A DNA stretch of 64,000 nucleotides from contig CM047805.1 in assembly GCA_026214975.1 (NCBI GenBank), positions 194,494,601 through 194,558,600 of the forward strand, in the 5' to 3' direction. The notes beneath the pieces are model-generated. The model worked only from the letters and a program-made list of their open reading frames with translations. It made no database searches and was not told the DNA's origin. The DNA is from Gentiana macrophylla. Taxonomy: Eukaryota > Streptophyta > Magnoliopsida > Gentianales > Gentianaceae. Positions 23,900 to 34,970 of the stretch are shown in pieces (the stretch's first letter is position 1; each line of letters opens with the position of its first letter). A program made the translations under genes and the position numbers.

Positions 23900-24215
23900 G
23901 GTAATCGACTGATCCGCATTTCTCTATGCCATAATCTCTTTTGCATCTACTTCCTGAACAACCGTTTTGGCCGTATTCCATTGTTGTACTTGATCATTAT
24001 TTGCCTCAACTAGAATGGCATTGAGAGCGTCTTCTCCATTCATCATCTTAAGACTACTTCCATCACCAAAGTCTTGCGTTAACTGATTGTCAGAAACCAT
24101 CATGAACGCCTTCTCCAATCCAAATCTTTTGACATCTTGGTTTTACGAGGTCAACTTCAATCAACACTCTAGCCACTGAAGGCCTTTGAAGATCTAAAAT
24201 TGCTGAGTCAAGAAC
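23900..24215 (-). pseudogene. DUF4283-type fragment of a LINE or related zinc-finger protein
   Basis: On the minus strand, 24211-24100 reads AILDLQRPSVARVLIEVDLV then IWIGEGVHDGF and a stop, matching the L.RPSxARVxxExDl.k.....IWIG...GFWQ pattern of the DUF4283 domain that accompanies plant LINE ORF1-like proteins. The Trp of GFWQ seems to have become TGA. The adjacent frame 24118-23924 (MEKAFMMVSDNQLTQDF) is the continuation out of frame or a shadow. Fragmentary and dead. Confidence 0.55.
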
Positions 24216-24980
24216 GATTTGGTCTCATTATCTGATTATTTTTCGATGTGAATTTGCGGAAGTCAGCTAAAAGGTGACTTTAACGGGTTATTAGATTAAA
24301 TTAAGTTAGTTAATATGTTTGATTTGCAGTATTCTTTCTAATGTAAAATGACATGTATGAACCAAACTAAATTTAATGTGATTGTTCACTTTTTTTTTTT
24401 AACTTAAGTTGATGGGGGATGTATATTTCATATTAACATTTAAATATGATTGATTTTGATTTCATATTTTCAAATCAAAATATTTGATTTGGTTTTTTTT
24501 TTTTTTAAGTGGATATTTGATTTGGTTCTAAACTTAATGTTACTAACCCCGCAAATTCACATGAATAGGGGGTAAATCCACACGAGGGATTAGAATGATG
24601 TATTTTTTTTCTATTAAAATATATAAAAACACAACTAAAGTCCTTTGTAAATCTGGGACCTTTTTTCTGGATCCATTATTGACTATCTATGACGGTAAGT
24701 GACATCAATAGCCATTCATCCAACATCCAACATCCAACATCCAACATCCAACAATATCCATAAATGAAACAAGTACAAAAGTTTTATTCAATATAATATT
24801 GGACTAAATTACATATAAAAACCTAAATGAAACATATGCTTAATTATTCTAAGCTTTGTTTACGCTAATAATTTCTACTCATATTACACTTAATTAAAAC
24901 CCTTAAGAATTAATGTGTGGTGATATCTAAAATACACCAAATCTTCCCAAACATACCAACTCACAAGGCCAGACGTGAAT
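24216..24980. repeat. AT-rich spacer with a CATCCAA microsatellite
   Basis: No gene seen. Five tandem CATCCAA units at about 24716-24753, and T runs at 24389-24400 and 24493-24507. Confidence 0.7.
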
Positions 24981-24987
24981 GTTCCAA

Positions 24988-25248
24988 TTACCAGTCCAGA
25001 CGGCATGGTGGTGGCGGTGGCGGTGACCGAATATTGAATTGACGGTTAATATGACTGGGACTGTGCTTCGGAGGCGGCGGCGGAGGCAAGGCGAATCTCC
25101 TCGCCCATGGCTTGGGAAGAACTCCAACGTTAGCCGGTGCAACAGCTGCCGGCCCGACTGCTTCGGCAACCGAAACCTTGGCCAGGCATTGAAGAAGTTG
25201 GTGAAGCAAAAGAAAAGCGACCAATATTTTCAATAATATTAATTTCAT
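24988..25248 (-). CDS. small secreted proline-rich peptide precursor (86 aa)
   Basis: The Met at 25248 is preferred over the upstream Met at 25284 because it begins a clean signal peptide (MKLILLKILVAFLLLHQLLQ, cleavage probably near CLA) and because the paralogue at 32873 starts at the same place. The mature part is short and basic, with a hexaproline followed by KHSPSHINRQF and a second hexaproline near the C-terminus. No cysteine pairs of a defensin type. The motif RF..P.PPPP.H.P.HIN is shared with the paralogue, which suggests a processed peptide or cell-wall proline-rich peptide. IDA/PIP-type signals are only vaguely similar; family not recognised. Only apparently intact frame in the window with a secretory signal. 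Confidence 0.5.
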   Translation of the reverse strand: MKLILLKILVAFLLLHQLLQCLAKVSVAEAVGPAAVAPANVGVLPKPWARRFALPPPPPPKHSPSHINRQFNIRSPPPPPPCRLDW

Positions 25249-25299
25249 GTCAAAGAAAGTTAATGAATATGAATACAGAGACACAATTGAACCAATATA

Positions 25300-27476
25300 T
25301 TGTACCCGTTTTCATTCTACACTACAGGTCATATTACCGTGTATTTGCTGGATGGTGTGCATTTACTTTTCTTGAAATTGGGAATTGATATGGTTTTACC
25401 ATTCTTCATATCATTCTAATTAAATTGAATCTAGATACTCACATCAAATATTTAAAATATAACGATTATTATCTAAGATGTTACTTTTATTTAACAACTA
25501 TTACTTTACAATTACAAAAGATATTCATAAATAAGATATAATAAATATAAGTTTATAAATACAATGAAACCCACATTCTATACTTATCGCATTTATTGAT
25601 CAAAATGAGTTGTTTAGAGTAAGAACTTCGTAAAAGTTGATTTTTTTTTTTTTTTTTTTTTTATTTTTATTTTTTGTAAATGTCCATAGGTTTATTAGAT
25701 AATTTGAAAAATACATTCTCAATGTATATTAAATACACATGATTCAGAATTCAAAATGCTATTATAACTAAAAGGGTGATAAATGATCGAAAGCACATGT
25801 ATTTATAAATTCAAATACTAAGAAAAATACATAAGATTATTTTGTATAATTATTGATACTAGAATATTATATTTTATGTGAAATAAATACTTAATAAATT
25901 GTGTATTGATTAATATTGTTATTTATAGAATTTTAGATGTTTAAATTGATTAAAACACGCAGCATCCGACGTGTATTTTACTTAGTATATTAAAATGACT
26001 TACTTAATAAAATAAAATAATACCTAACAACAAAGGCTTGATGATACATTATTGAACAATAGCAAGTGTAGAAATGAAAACCAAAAAAGAGTTTTAAGTA
26101 ATTGTAAGCACAACAAAGCAACCTGATTTCATAAGGCCGGGACTTTGAATAGAATGTACTAGGTAGAAAAGTATCCGTGCTCTGTACTATTAGTGTCCCG
26201 GTTTATTTTTATAATCACCGAAATGCGAAAATTAAAAGTGAATCAGCAAGTGTAATAATCATAGATGACTGAAATAATAAACTCGAGTAAACTATAAAAA
26301 GGTATACGATACGTGTCCGACAACCAACACGACATGATACGCTCTGATACATTACGATGGCATGTCCGGCACGTGTCGGTTGATGAAATGAATATCCGAC
26401 ACATCTTCGACACCTCCCGACATCGTATGGATACTTTTCGACACTACTGAACAAATTTTTTTTTCAAATTCTACTTAAATATATTTTAACCGAAAAAATG
26501 AAGCTATCTTCGACATTATTTGCAACAACACGTGTTCTACCAAAAACACGACACTACATGCTCCGATACACCCCGACGCCATATCCAAAAGGTGTCGGTT
26601 GATGAAATGAATATTAATTAAAATCTAACACACTGTCAACACTCCACGTCACAAAATCGACACATTTCGACACTACAAAACCCTTTTTTTATATTCTCAG
26701 ATCTAGACTAATTTTAACGGCTATGGTAAAATACACAATTCGAATTTTCATAGAAATTAAATCAACAATACACTATAGTCAGTTTAACAATATTTGTAGC
26801 CGAAATAATGTTTTTTTTTTCAGGATATTTAATATTTTATATAAATGATATGTTTTTTATGAAAAAAAAACTCATTTCAAGAAATTTAATATTTCATGTA
26901 ATCGTCAAACCCAATTTTTTTGGCATTGATATAAAAATCACAGTAAGAAATATTGTCGGCGCTTTATATGATGTGGCGAGAGAAAGCCTATTATGGTAGC
27001 ATAGGTAACATGGGCATGAGAGGTGAAATTTGGAATGTAAACACAGACAGGAAGTAGATGTAAATGAATTTAATTTTGATTACCTGATTTCCATAGGTGA
27101 CAGGACTGAACATCCCGAACATTCGACGTTCCAATCGACCTCGGCGACGACTATCTTCTCACAAGCTTGCACATAGAATATAGTAAAGAGATCTGCGTGT
27201 AACCCCTAGACTAACCTTGGCCTTTACCCAAAGCATGTTTTTACCTATGTATTACAAGTGGAGAATGTTAATCTGTATCTTCTTCAATTAGCATGAATCC
27301 TGTGACATATTATCGGGCACTTACGTTATTGAAAGCTTCGAGTGCAAATTGATAAATCTAGAATATCTTCATCCTTTGGTGGGTTGAAGAACTTGATGTT
27401 GTTTTTCGCACGATTTGTTCCTTATCCAATTAGCAACCTTGTCTTTGTTGTTGGCATACCTGTTTACACTACAAGA
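25300..27476. other. AT-rich intergenic region
   Basis: No supported gene. A T run lies at 25640-25662. The frames at 26215-26454 and 26808-26999 are not like any family I know and overlap repeats or low complexity. A tandem duplication is listed at 26307-26690. Confidence 0.5.
26307..26690. repeat. two-copy tandem duplication (~216 bp)
   Basis: Copies share GTGTCGGTTGATGAAATGAA (26376 and about 26597), an upstream ACGACA...GC-TC-GATAC block and a downstream TTTCGACACTAC. The second copy is more diverged. Confidence 0.65.
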
Positions 27477-27660
27477 AAAGGTGTTTAAAGGGACGAGTTT
27501 AAAAGGACGACAAAGTCGCCCTCGGTAATTTTATTGGGACGACAATGTCGTCCCTTAAAATAAATTAAAAATAGTCAAACTTTTTGGCGGATTTTTTGAA
27601 AGGAAACTTTAAAGAGGCGCTTTACAATGTCGCCCCAATAAATAAAATATTGATTCCCAC
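27477..27660 (+). mobile_element. CACTA-type transposon left terminus
   Basis: CACTACAAGAAAAG at 27477-27490 is the classic terminal sequence of plant CACTA (En/Spm) elements. Inside it are subterminal motifs with GGACGAC and a perfect 9-bp inverted repeat GGGACGACA-A-TGTCGTCCC (27537-27555) and a further GTCGCCC. The complementary right end (CTTGTAGTG) was not seen in the window, so the element is truncated, larger than the window, or a remnant. No transposase frame is linked to it with confidence. Confidence 0.6.
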
Positions 27661-28122
27661 CGCGCCAACTTGGAATTCCACGTGTTACGCTTATTTAAAA
27701 GAGATTTGACATTGTTGTCTCCATTAAACATTTTCCATAAATTAATATGTTATATCAAAAATATATTAAATTTTTGGTTTTAGTGATTTACATTTGTCGT
27801 CCCTTTAAAGTAAATAATTTTTTCCAGTAAAAATATGTTATACTGAAAACAATAATAAATTTCTTTTGGTTTTAGTGATTTACATTTGTCATCCCTTTAA
27901 AGGAAATTAAATGTTTTTTTTAATATAAAACATATTGTGTGTTTTTTTTTTGAGTGGAAAACATATTGTGTTAAAAAATAAGATTCATTTTTTCATAAAA
28001 TTCTCACAAGATTCATTTCTTTAAATAAAAACAATTTTTTTAATATGCATATTTTAATAAGCATTTTCGTTAAAATATAAAATACATTATTTTTTATAAA
28101 AAATCCTTTTTCGAACGATAAT

Positions 28123-30170
28123 ATACAGGTGATTCTGATAGTACTATGTACTATAGATCGTCAGTTCGTTATCGAGCGATTGATTTGAATCTCGGGGTTC
28201 ATTAACGGGCGATTGATCTCAATCCCGAGATCCGAAATCGATTAAGTGATTTCAAACCGATATCTTTCCTTACAGATCATTCTGATAGTACTATCTACTA
28301 TAGATCGTCAGTTCATTATCGAGCGATTGATTTGAATCTCGGGGTTCGTTAACGAGCGATTGATCTCAATCCCGAGATTCGAAAGCGATTAAGTGATTTC
28401 AAACCGATATCTTTACTTACAGACGTGCCTTGATAGTACTATCTACTATAGAACGTCAGTTCGTTATCGAGTGATTGATTTGAATCGCGGGGTTCGTTAA
28501 CGAGCGATTGTTCTCAATCCCGAGATCCGAAATCGATTAAGCGATTTCAAACCGATATCTTTTCTTACAGATTATTCAGATAGTACTATGTACTATAGAT
28601 CGTCAGTTCGTTATCGAGCGATTGATTTGAATCTCGGGGTTCGTTAACGAGCGATTGATCTCAATCCCGAGATCAGAAATCGATTAAGTGATTTCAAACT
28701 GATATCTCTCCTTACAGATCATTCTAATAGTACTATCTACTATAGATCGTCAGTTCGTTATCGAGCGATTGATTTGAATCTCGGGGTTTGTTAACGAGCG
28801 ATTGATCTCAATCACGAGATCCGAAATCGATTAAGCGATTTCAAACCGATATATTTCCTTACAGATCATTCTGATAGTGCTATTTACTATAGATTGTCAG
28901 TTCGTTATCGAGCGATTGATTTGAATCTTGGGGTTCGTTAACGAGCGATTGATCTCAATCACGAGATCCAAAATCGATTAAGCGATTTCAAACCGATATC
29001 TTTCCTTACAGATCATTCTGATAGTACTATCTACTATAGATCGTCAGTTCGTTATCGAGCGATTGATTTGAATCTTGAGGTTCGTTAACGAGCGATTGAT
29101 CTCAATCCCGAGATCCAAAATCGCTTAAGCGATTTCAAACCGATATCTTTCCTTACAGATCATTCTGATAGTACTATCTACTATATATCATCAGTTCGTT
29201 AACGATCGATTGATTTGAATCTCGGGGTTCGTTAACGAGCGATTGATCTCAATCACGAGATCCGAAGTCAATTAAGCGATTTCAAACTGATATCTTTTCT
29301 TACTGATCATTCTGATAGTACTATCTATTATAGATCGTCTGTTCGTTATCGAGCGATTGATTTGAATCTCGGGGTTCGTTAACGAGCGATTGATCTCAAT
29401 CACGAGATCCGAAATCGATTAAGCGATTTCAAACCGATATATTTCCTTACAGATTATTCTGATAGTACTATCTACTATAGATCGTTAGTTCGTTATCGAG
29501 TGATTGATTTGAATCTCGGGGTTCATTAACGACCGATTGATCTCAATCACGAGATCCGAAATCGATTAAGCGATTTCAAACCGATATCTTTCCTTACAGA
29601 TCTTTTGATAGTACTATCAACTATAGATCGTCAGTTCTTTATCTAGCGATTGATTTGAATCTCGAGGTTCGTTTAATGAGCGATTGATCTCAATCCTGAG
29701 ATCCGAAATCGCTTAAGCGATTTCAAACCGATATCTTTCCTTATAGATCATTCTGATAGTACTATCTACTATAGATCATCAGTTCATTATCGAGCTATTG
29801 ATTTGAATCTCGGGGTTCGTTAATGACCGATTGATCTCAATCACGAGATCCGAAATCGAATAAGCAATTTCAAACCGATATCTTCCTTACAGATCATTAT
29901 GATAGTACTATCTACTATAGATCGTCAGTTCGTTATCGAGCGATTGATTTGAATCTCGAGGTTCGTTAACGAGCGATTGATCTCAATCCCGAGATCCGAA
30001 ATCGCTTAAGCGATTTCAAACCGATATCTTTCTTTATAGATCATTCTGATAGTACAATCTACTATAGATCGTCAGTTCGTTATCGAGCGATTGATTTGAA
30101 TCTCGGGGTTCGTTAACGACCGATTGATCTCAATCCCGAGATCCGAAATCGATTAAGCGATTTGAAGCCT
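28123..30170 (+). repeat. 147-bp tandem satellite, 14 copies
   Basis: The mark GATAGTACTA (or its variants) falls at 28137, 28284, 28432, 28579, 28726, 28873, 29020, 29167, 29314, 29461, 29607, 29755, 29901 and 30048, a period of 146-148 with 147 the rule. Each unit contains several dyads: GATAGTACTATC, TCGTTAACGA, GATTGA-TC-TCAATC, CTCGGG...CCCGAG, and AATCGATTAAGCGATT (in some units the perfect AATCGCTTAAGCGATT). Two half-units starting GTTCGTTAtCGAGCGATTGA and GTTCGTTAACGAGCGATTGA show an older ~36-bp duplication. It lies 640 bp inside the CACTA terminus. Not CRISPR: no spacers, whole unit repeats. Confidence 0.95.
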
Positions 30171-30357
30171 TTTTATATAATTTTAATAATTTATATAATA
30201 TTGATGACATCATACCCCAAGGTTGTTCATCTAAATACAACTTATTTGGATGACAAGAAGGATTCTAAATACAATAAGTTCCTTTATGGACACCACTTTA
30301 CATCCTGACAACGCTTCATTGCATGCCCAAATTCTTTACATCACAGGCAAACAACAT

Positions 30358-31137
30358 TATCACCAGTACCAAATTATCAAAGAATCTGTATGTTCAGCCA
30401 TGATAAGCAGTTGTGATGTATTGTCCTCATGCTTGCTGATCACAGTTTCTTGCAACGCTATCTTAAGTGCCTCTCCGCTAATCGATTTTGCCGAAATCGG
30501 AAAATGGCTTGCTGCAGTATATATCCCCAGTTCAAATATGGTATTATTCAAGTGCAAATTACTAGCAACAAGCTCATCCTTTTCTTCCCTGTCATCAACT
30601 GCAGTAGTATCATCTCTGGCTTGCTTAGCAACAATATCCTTCATTGTTGGAGTGTTCCAACTAACAAGTGATTTCGAGAGTAATTCCTCTGTAGGCACTT
30701 GATCAAGCTCAAAATTATATGCACCTGAATGTGCATGAAATGAAAATTGTTCATATTCGGAAGGGGTTCTCCCATAGGTTATCAATCACAAAATCTCCCA
30801 TTACGTTGACAACTGGAGGGGGTTCTTCATATTCGGAGCTCTTATGATCGTCAACAGGAACAACAACGTTTGATCCTATGTGGTGTGATTTATAAGTAGA
30901 CTCACCAACTATTTTCTCCTCATGAAGGTTGTCGTTTAGTTCATAAGGTAATTTTATCGAACACTTGGTAGGGGTGGACTATTCAACATTCACCACATCG
31001 TCTTTTCCTTCTTCAATTTGCTGCAAACGACTTTCAGAACTGTTGTGCATATTATTTTTGCTGCTGTTGTAGACTTCTGATGAACCTTTCGTCGAACACT
31101 TGATGTGCTTGAAGTACTTAAACAGAAGGGCCTTCAT
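30358..31137 (-). pseudogene. unrecognised plant gene relic (~255 codons)
   Basis: From ATG at 31137 the minus strand reads MKALLFKYFKHIKCSTKGSS, continues through one TAG (about 30985) and a Glu/Pro-rich segment (SSEYEEPPPVVNVMGDF), and after a +1 shift near 30775 enters the 141-codon frame 30785-30360 (PSEYEQFSFHAHSG, SLVSWNTPTMKDIVAKQA, ISGEALKIALQETVISKHED). The coding-like codon pattern across both frames and the absence of transposon motifs suggest a host gene or its fragment. I do not recognise the family. The region 31140-31660 may hold its 5' end but shows no clear exon. Confidence 0.4.
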
Positions 31138-31908
31138 TCTTTACAAAGAGGAGATCTTTGCCTTACCTTCTTTAAGTTAGTTTATTCGCAATTGCCTCGC
31201 CTCCCTTTAAGTGTATAAGAAACCAATATGCACCTCAGATTCTCGGGAGTATTCTTCTCATCAAAATTTACTTCAATTGCACCCTACCCGGTCAAAGAAC
31301 TCTTCAATATGTGATGTAAAATGGAAAATTGGTAATTCCTACCCAACAATGGTTATACTCATTCAAATTGTAGCTGCAGAGTAGAGGACCTTCGCCGACT
31401 CTTCCCGCAACGGTACGAGGAAAATCTCGTTCCCTTTGGTAGTAGCAGTCGTGCTTGTGGTGTCTCAACCCTTCAAGTCTCGATTCTCTTCTGACGTGAA
31501 AGATCTGAACTTTTCAATAAGGTTTCGACGGAATATCCCAACGGATCTTCGAATCCCGAACACAGTCGTGGATCCGGCTTTCTTTATCAGCGCCGGCCAT
31601 GGATCACCAAAGGGAGAAACCCTAATCTTTGATACCAGAAGATGTAAAGGACTATGAAACTAGAAACAAAAGAGAACACTGATGCTCTCGGCATATATAT
31701 TCATTCTGAAAATTATCCTTAAACTGAAGGGGTTTTGGGTTTATATGTTTAATACAACGAAAAGATAAAAGTACTTCTATTACATAAATAACATAAACAA
31801 CCCTCATCTTAAATATTTCTTGCCTCCTCACTGCATCAATAAGTTTCCGGTTTAGACAGGATCTGGAAGACTATGTTTTATGTTTATTCAATTGTTGGAA
31901 GAAAAAAA

Positions 31909-32192
31909 AATACTACTACCTCTGTCTCAAAATATAAATCCTTTTAGCTTTTTAGTTATTTCAAAACGTAAATCCATTTACAAAACCAATAAAAGATTTA
32001 TTACATCTTTCTTCTTCTACCCTTCATTTATTATATACTCAACCATTTTTTACTACTTTACATGTTAATACTAACGTGAAAGGTCATTTTAGTCTTTTTA
32101 ATCAAAATTAATGATAAATAACAAATTTAACTAACTTTTCTTAATACGCGTGAAAAAGTTTCTAAAATGATTTATATTTTTCAAGCAGATGA
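31909..32192. mobile_element. Stowaway-like MITE
   Basis: Begins CTACCTCTGTCTCAAAATATAAATC and ends with GATTTATATTTT and a weaker GCAGATGAAG, giving 12 perfect inverted bases plus diverged tips. The CTCCCTCNGTCTCA-type tip is typical of plant Stowaway elements. A further MITE-type tip (GAACGGAGGGTGTAC) is at about 32449-32463. Confidence 0.5.
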
Positions 32193-32550
32193 AGAGAAGT
32201 CAGAGGAGCCCATCCAATATAACTAGATTAAGGCCCGAATATCACATGGCCGGCCATGAATGCGATTATGATAAACTAAGCGGTAGTAATTGAAATGAAA
32301 TATAAAAAATTTGAGGAAGAAATGAAATAAATTTTTTTGAAATAAATTAAAGGTAAGATTAAAAATATATCAATAAATGTTTTTTTGTTTAATTGTACGA
32401 CATAAATCAATGAATAGATCAAAAAATGCTGCAAATATTTACATCTTAGAACGGAGGGTGTACATTCCCATTCGTAAACAGAGTTTCCCTTAATAATATT
32501 TGATATCATAAATCCCCCAAAGCTTCACAAGCATGCCGAATCAATCCTAA

Positions 32551-32873
32551 TTAACTCGGTGGTGGTGGTGGTGGTGGTGATTGTGGGAGTGGCGGCGGCA
32601 CCCACGGTAGCGGATATTGTGGCGGTGGCGACAGGTATTGCGGCGGCGGTGGTGGTGGCGGCAGCAGGGGTGATTGTAGTTCCGGTAGAAAACTAACAAG
32701 ATTAATGTGATTGGGATTATGTACTGGAGGGGGAGGTGATGGCGGATCAAACCTCGACGGTAGCAGCTTACGGAAAACACGGGACGGAGCTGCTCCGGCA
32801 GCAACAGAAGCCTTATCCATGCATTCAAGTTGGTGAAGCAAAGAAAAGCTACAAATATATTCAATACTTTCAT
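32551..32873 (-). pseudogene. frameshifted paralogue of the secreted proline-rich peptide
   Basis: Starts MKVLNIFVAFL like the peptide at 25248, then one T appears to be missing in TTTTCTTTG compared with TTTTCTTTTG there, moving translation to the frame LLHQLECMDKASVAAGAAPS. That frame continues with SRFDPPSPPPPVHNPNHIN, aligning with RFALPPPPPPKHSPSHIN of the paralogue, and ends in long proline runs. The His-rich alternative reading in the first frame is a shadow of the CCN proline codons. Either a pseudogene or a one-base sequence error; if corrected in reality it would be a secreted peptide of about 107 residues. Confidence 0.5.
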
Positions 32874-32899
32874 GTTAAGGCAAGAATATTAAAAATATA

Positions 32900-33205
32900 C
32901 ATCTAATTAAGCAGAGTACTTATACATAGATAATAGAATATGGATATGGAGACTCAGTTTTTTTAGCCATCGGGAGCCGACGACCAATTTCCATTCTAGT
33001 CTTCTTGTCTACTTAGTCTCGCGTAGTACCGTGTAGTATTTGCTTCAAGCGTTTATACCTCTTTTAAAAAAATTATCCAAATCTACGCCTTAAAAATTAA
33101 AATCTCCTCTATCCTCGCCTTAAAATGAACGAAATCACCCATTTTTCTCGCCTTGTCCTCGCCACCCGCTGTCGCCCTTGTCCCTCGCCTATGTTTTGAA
33201 ATCTC

Positions 33206-33238
<33 letters not shown>

Positions 33239-33440
33239 CAAACGATAAATCCTCAAACATCAATTGGAGCCATATTAAATCTTCAAACATTATGCTTAGG
33301 ATATATTGTCTGCATTACTATTCACCTACAAGGTCAACAAAGAACGCGCGAGTATATATTTTAATGAAAATGGTGGCCAGTGGAAGTGAACAGGAAGGCA
33401 AGCTCCAAAGAGGTCTTTCTTAATAAATATTATATCTTTG
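32900..33440. other. intergenic region with poly(T) run
   Basis: No gene seen. A T run of about 28 bases lies at 33211-33238; preceded by degenerate TC-rich sequence (tctcgcc repeats, 33110-33205). Confidence 0.6.
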
Positions 33441-33462
33441 ATTATTGACCACAAATGCATGC

Positions 33463-33782
33463 ACTGGCTTTCTATCTCCTTTTGCTCAAGAAAATTTAGT
33501 TTTAACATATGAAAATGGTCTTTGGCCTAATAATAATGATGGTTCTTACCCTTCAAATTGTGATCCTAGCAACCCTTTTGCTCAATCCAAGGTATCAGAT
33601 CTATTGACAAACATAAAGAAGAATTGGCCATCTCTTTCTTGCCCAATTAAGTAACAATGGCACAACATTTTGGTCACATGAATGGGATAAACATGCATGG
33701 CACTTGTTCTGAATCCATTTTGGATCAACATGCCTATTTCAAATCTGCACTAGGCCTCAAAGAAAAATTTAAAATTCCATTT
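33463..33782 (+). pseudogene. S-like RNase T2 fragment
   Basis: Reads ENGLWPNNNDGSYPSNCDPS and FAQSKVSDLLTNIKKNWPSL SCP in one frame, then after a shift FWSHEWDKH and, after an extra four bases (GCAT), GTCSESILDQHAYFKSALGL. These are the two catalytic segments of plant RNase T2: CAS I (normally IHGLWP) and CAS II (FWxHEWxKHGTC). In CAS I the catalytic His is replaced by Asn (ENGLWP). The N-terminal exon with signal peptide and the C-terminal exons are absent. Dead fragment of an RNA-degrading secreted or vacuolar enzyme. Confidence 0.8.
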
Positions 33783-34970
33783 CAATTTAAATTCTCTCAT
33801 ATTTAATTACAAAAATTAATATATTTTTCGATCTGAAAGCCAAAAGATCGTAATTATTCACCATATTTTTTCCTTATTTCGTTATCTTTGTTCAGACATC
33901 CTATTTGATATTTTTTTCGATATCATTTTGGGGTCATTTTCGTAAAAAAACAACGAAACAACGGAATAGTTGAATAGTGGATTTAGGTCAATTCCACTGT
34001 ACCGAATAGTGGATTTTGCAACGAACAGTGAAATTGTCCTTATCACCCAATTTGTATTTTAATCGTCCCGATTCCTATTTTTTCCTTCTTATCTCGTCCT
34101 TTATTCCCACCCCTCAAAAAGCACAGATACTGAGAAAGAAATAGAGAATAGAAGAATCATTCGAGAGCTTATGGTTGTTCAAAAAAAAATCGAAAGCTTA
34201 TGGATTAAAACAAGTTGACACTCTATCCTTAAGATTTAATTGCGTTGAATGCGTGTCCACGATGACCGCAATCGCCTCCCGACATACAACAATCCTTACC
34301 TTTTGGTCACATTAACACTTGTAATGAGTCAAAAGCGACTTAACTCAAAGCCCTGATATGAAATCTCTTCCTTGCTTTGGAAAAAATGTATAGTATAAAA
34401 TATGACGTGCTGAAAATCCTACAAAGTTTTGGTATTCGAAAAACAGATGAATTTTCACCCAGAGTTTTTTCTATTTACAGAGGAAAGGTAGCACTCCTTT
34501 AAAGGATGCATCTCTCCTATATATTGGTTAATCCCGAAATGAATCAAGTTCAAGAGCCGAACTGAGGCATCTATTAAATCGAACAACTACCTATGCAATG
34601 ATTCAAAAGACACTGTTTGTAAAGTTTAAAGTTGCGCCAATTCGATTCAGTTTGACTAAACATATGCAACAATTCGCATAAACTGGTTCGATTCGATATG
34701 CATAATTTTCTCCAACTTTAGATATTTACCCGATATCTGAATTAAATGATTCAAAAGTCTATCATTATCTACTAATTAAGTAGTATTTCATAATGGCTTG
34801 ATTCGAATAAACTAGGTGTAGAGGAATCAAGAAGCATAAATCGTAGACAAAACCCACTAATGTGATCGATTTTAATACAACTAAATTCAAGAAAAAATAA
34901 AAATTATAATACTATTAGACCCTTTTATTGCAAACATGAAAAAGTAAAACGGTAAATATCATTGCATTTC
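33783..34970. other. intergenic, nothing supported
   Basis: Mixed AT-rich sequence without frames or repeats that I can assign. The stop codon of the serpin pseudogene is at 34971-34973. Confidence 0.5.

Noticed and set aside
24927..25236. Other frames over the proline-rich peptide (both strands)
   Set aside because: GC-rich codon runs open all frames; only the minus frame starting at 25248 has a signal peptide and a paralogue.
28123..30170. CRISPR-like array
   Set aside because: Period 147 with the entire unit repeated and no unique spacers; a plant satellite.
30250..30702. Plus-strand 150-codon frame
   Set aside because: Antisense to the coding-like minus frame 30785-30360, which has the better composition.
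32547..32873. Histidine-rich secreted protein in the first frame
   Set aside because: The His run is the shifted reading of proline codons; the proline frame aligns with the paralogue at 24988-25248.
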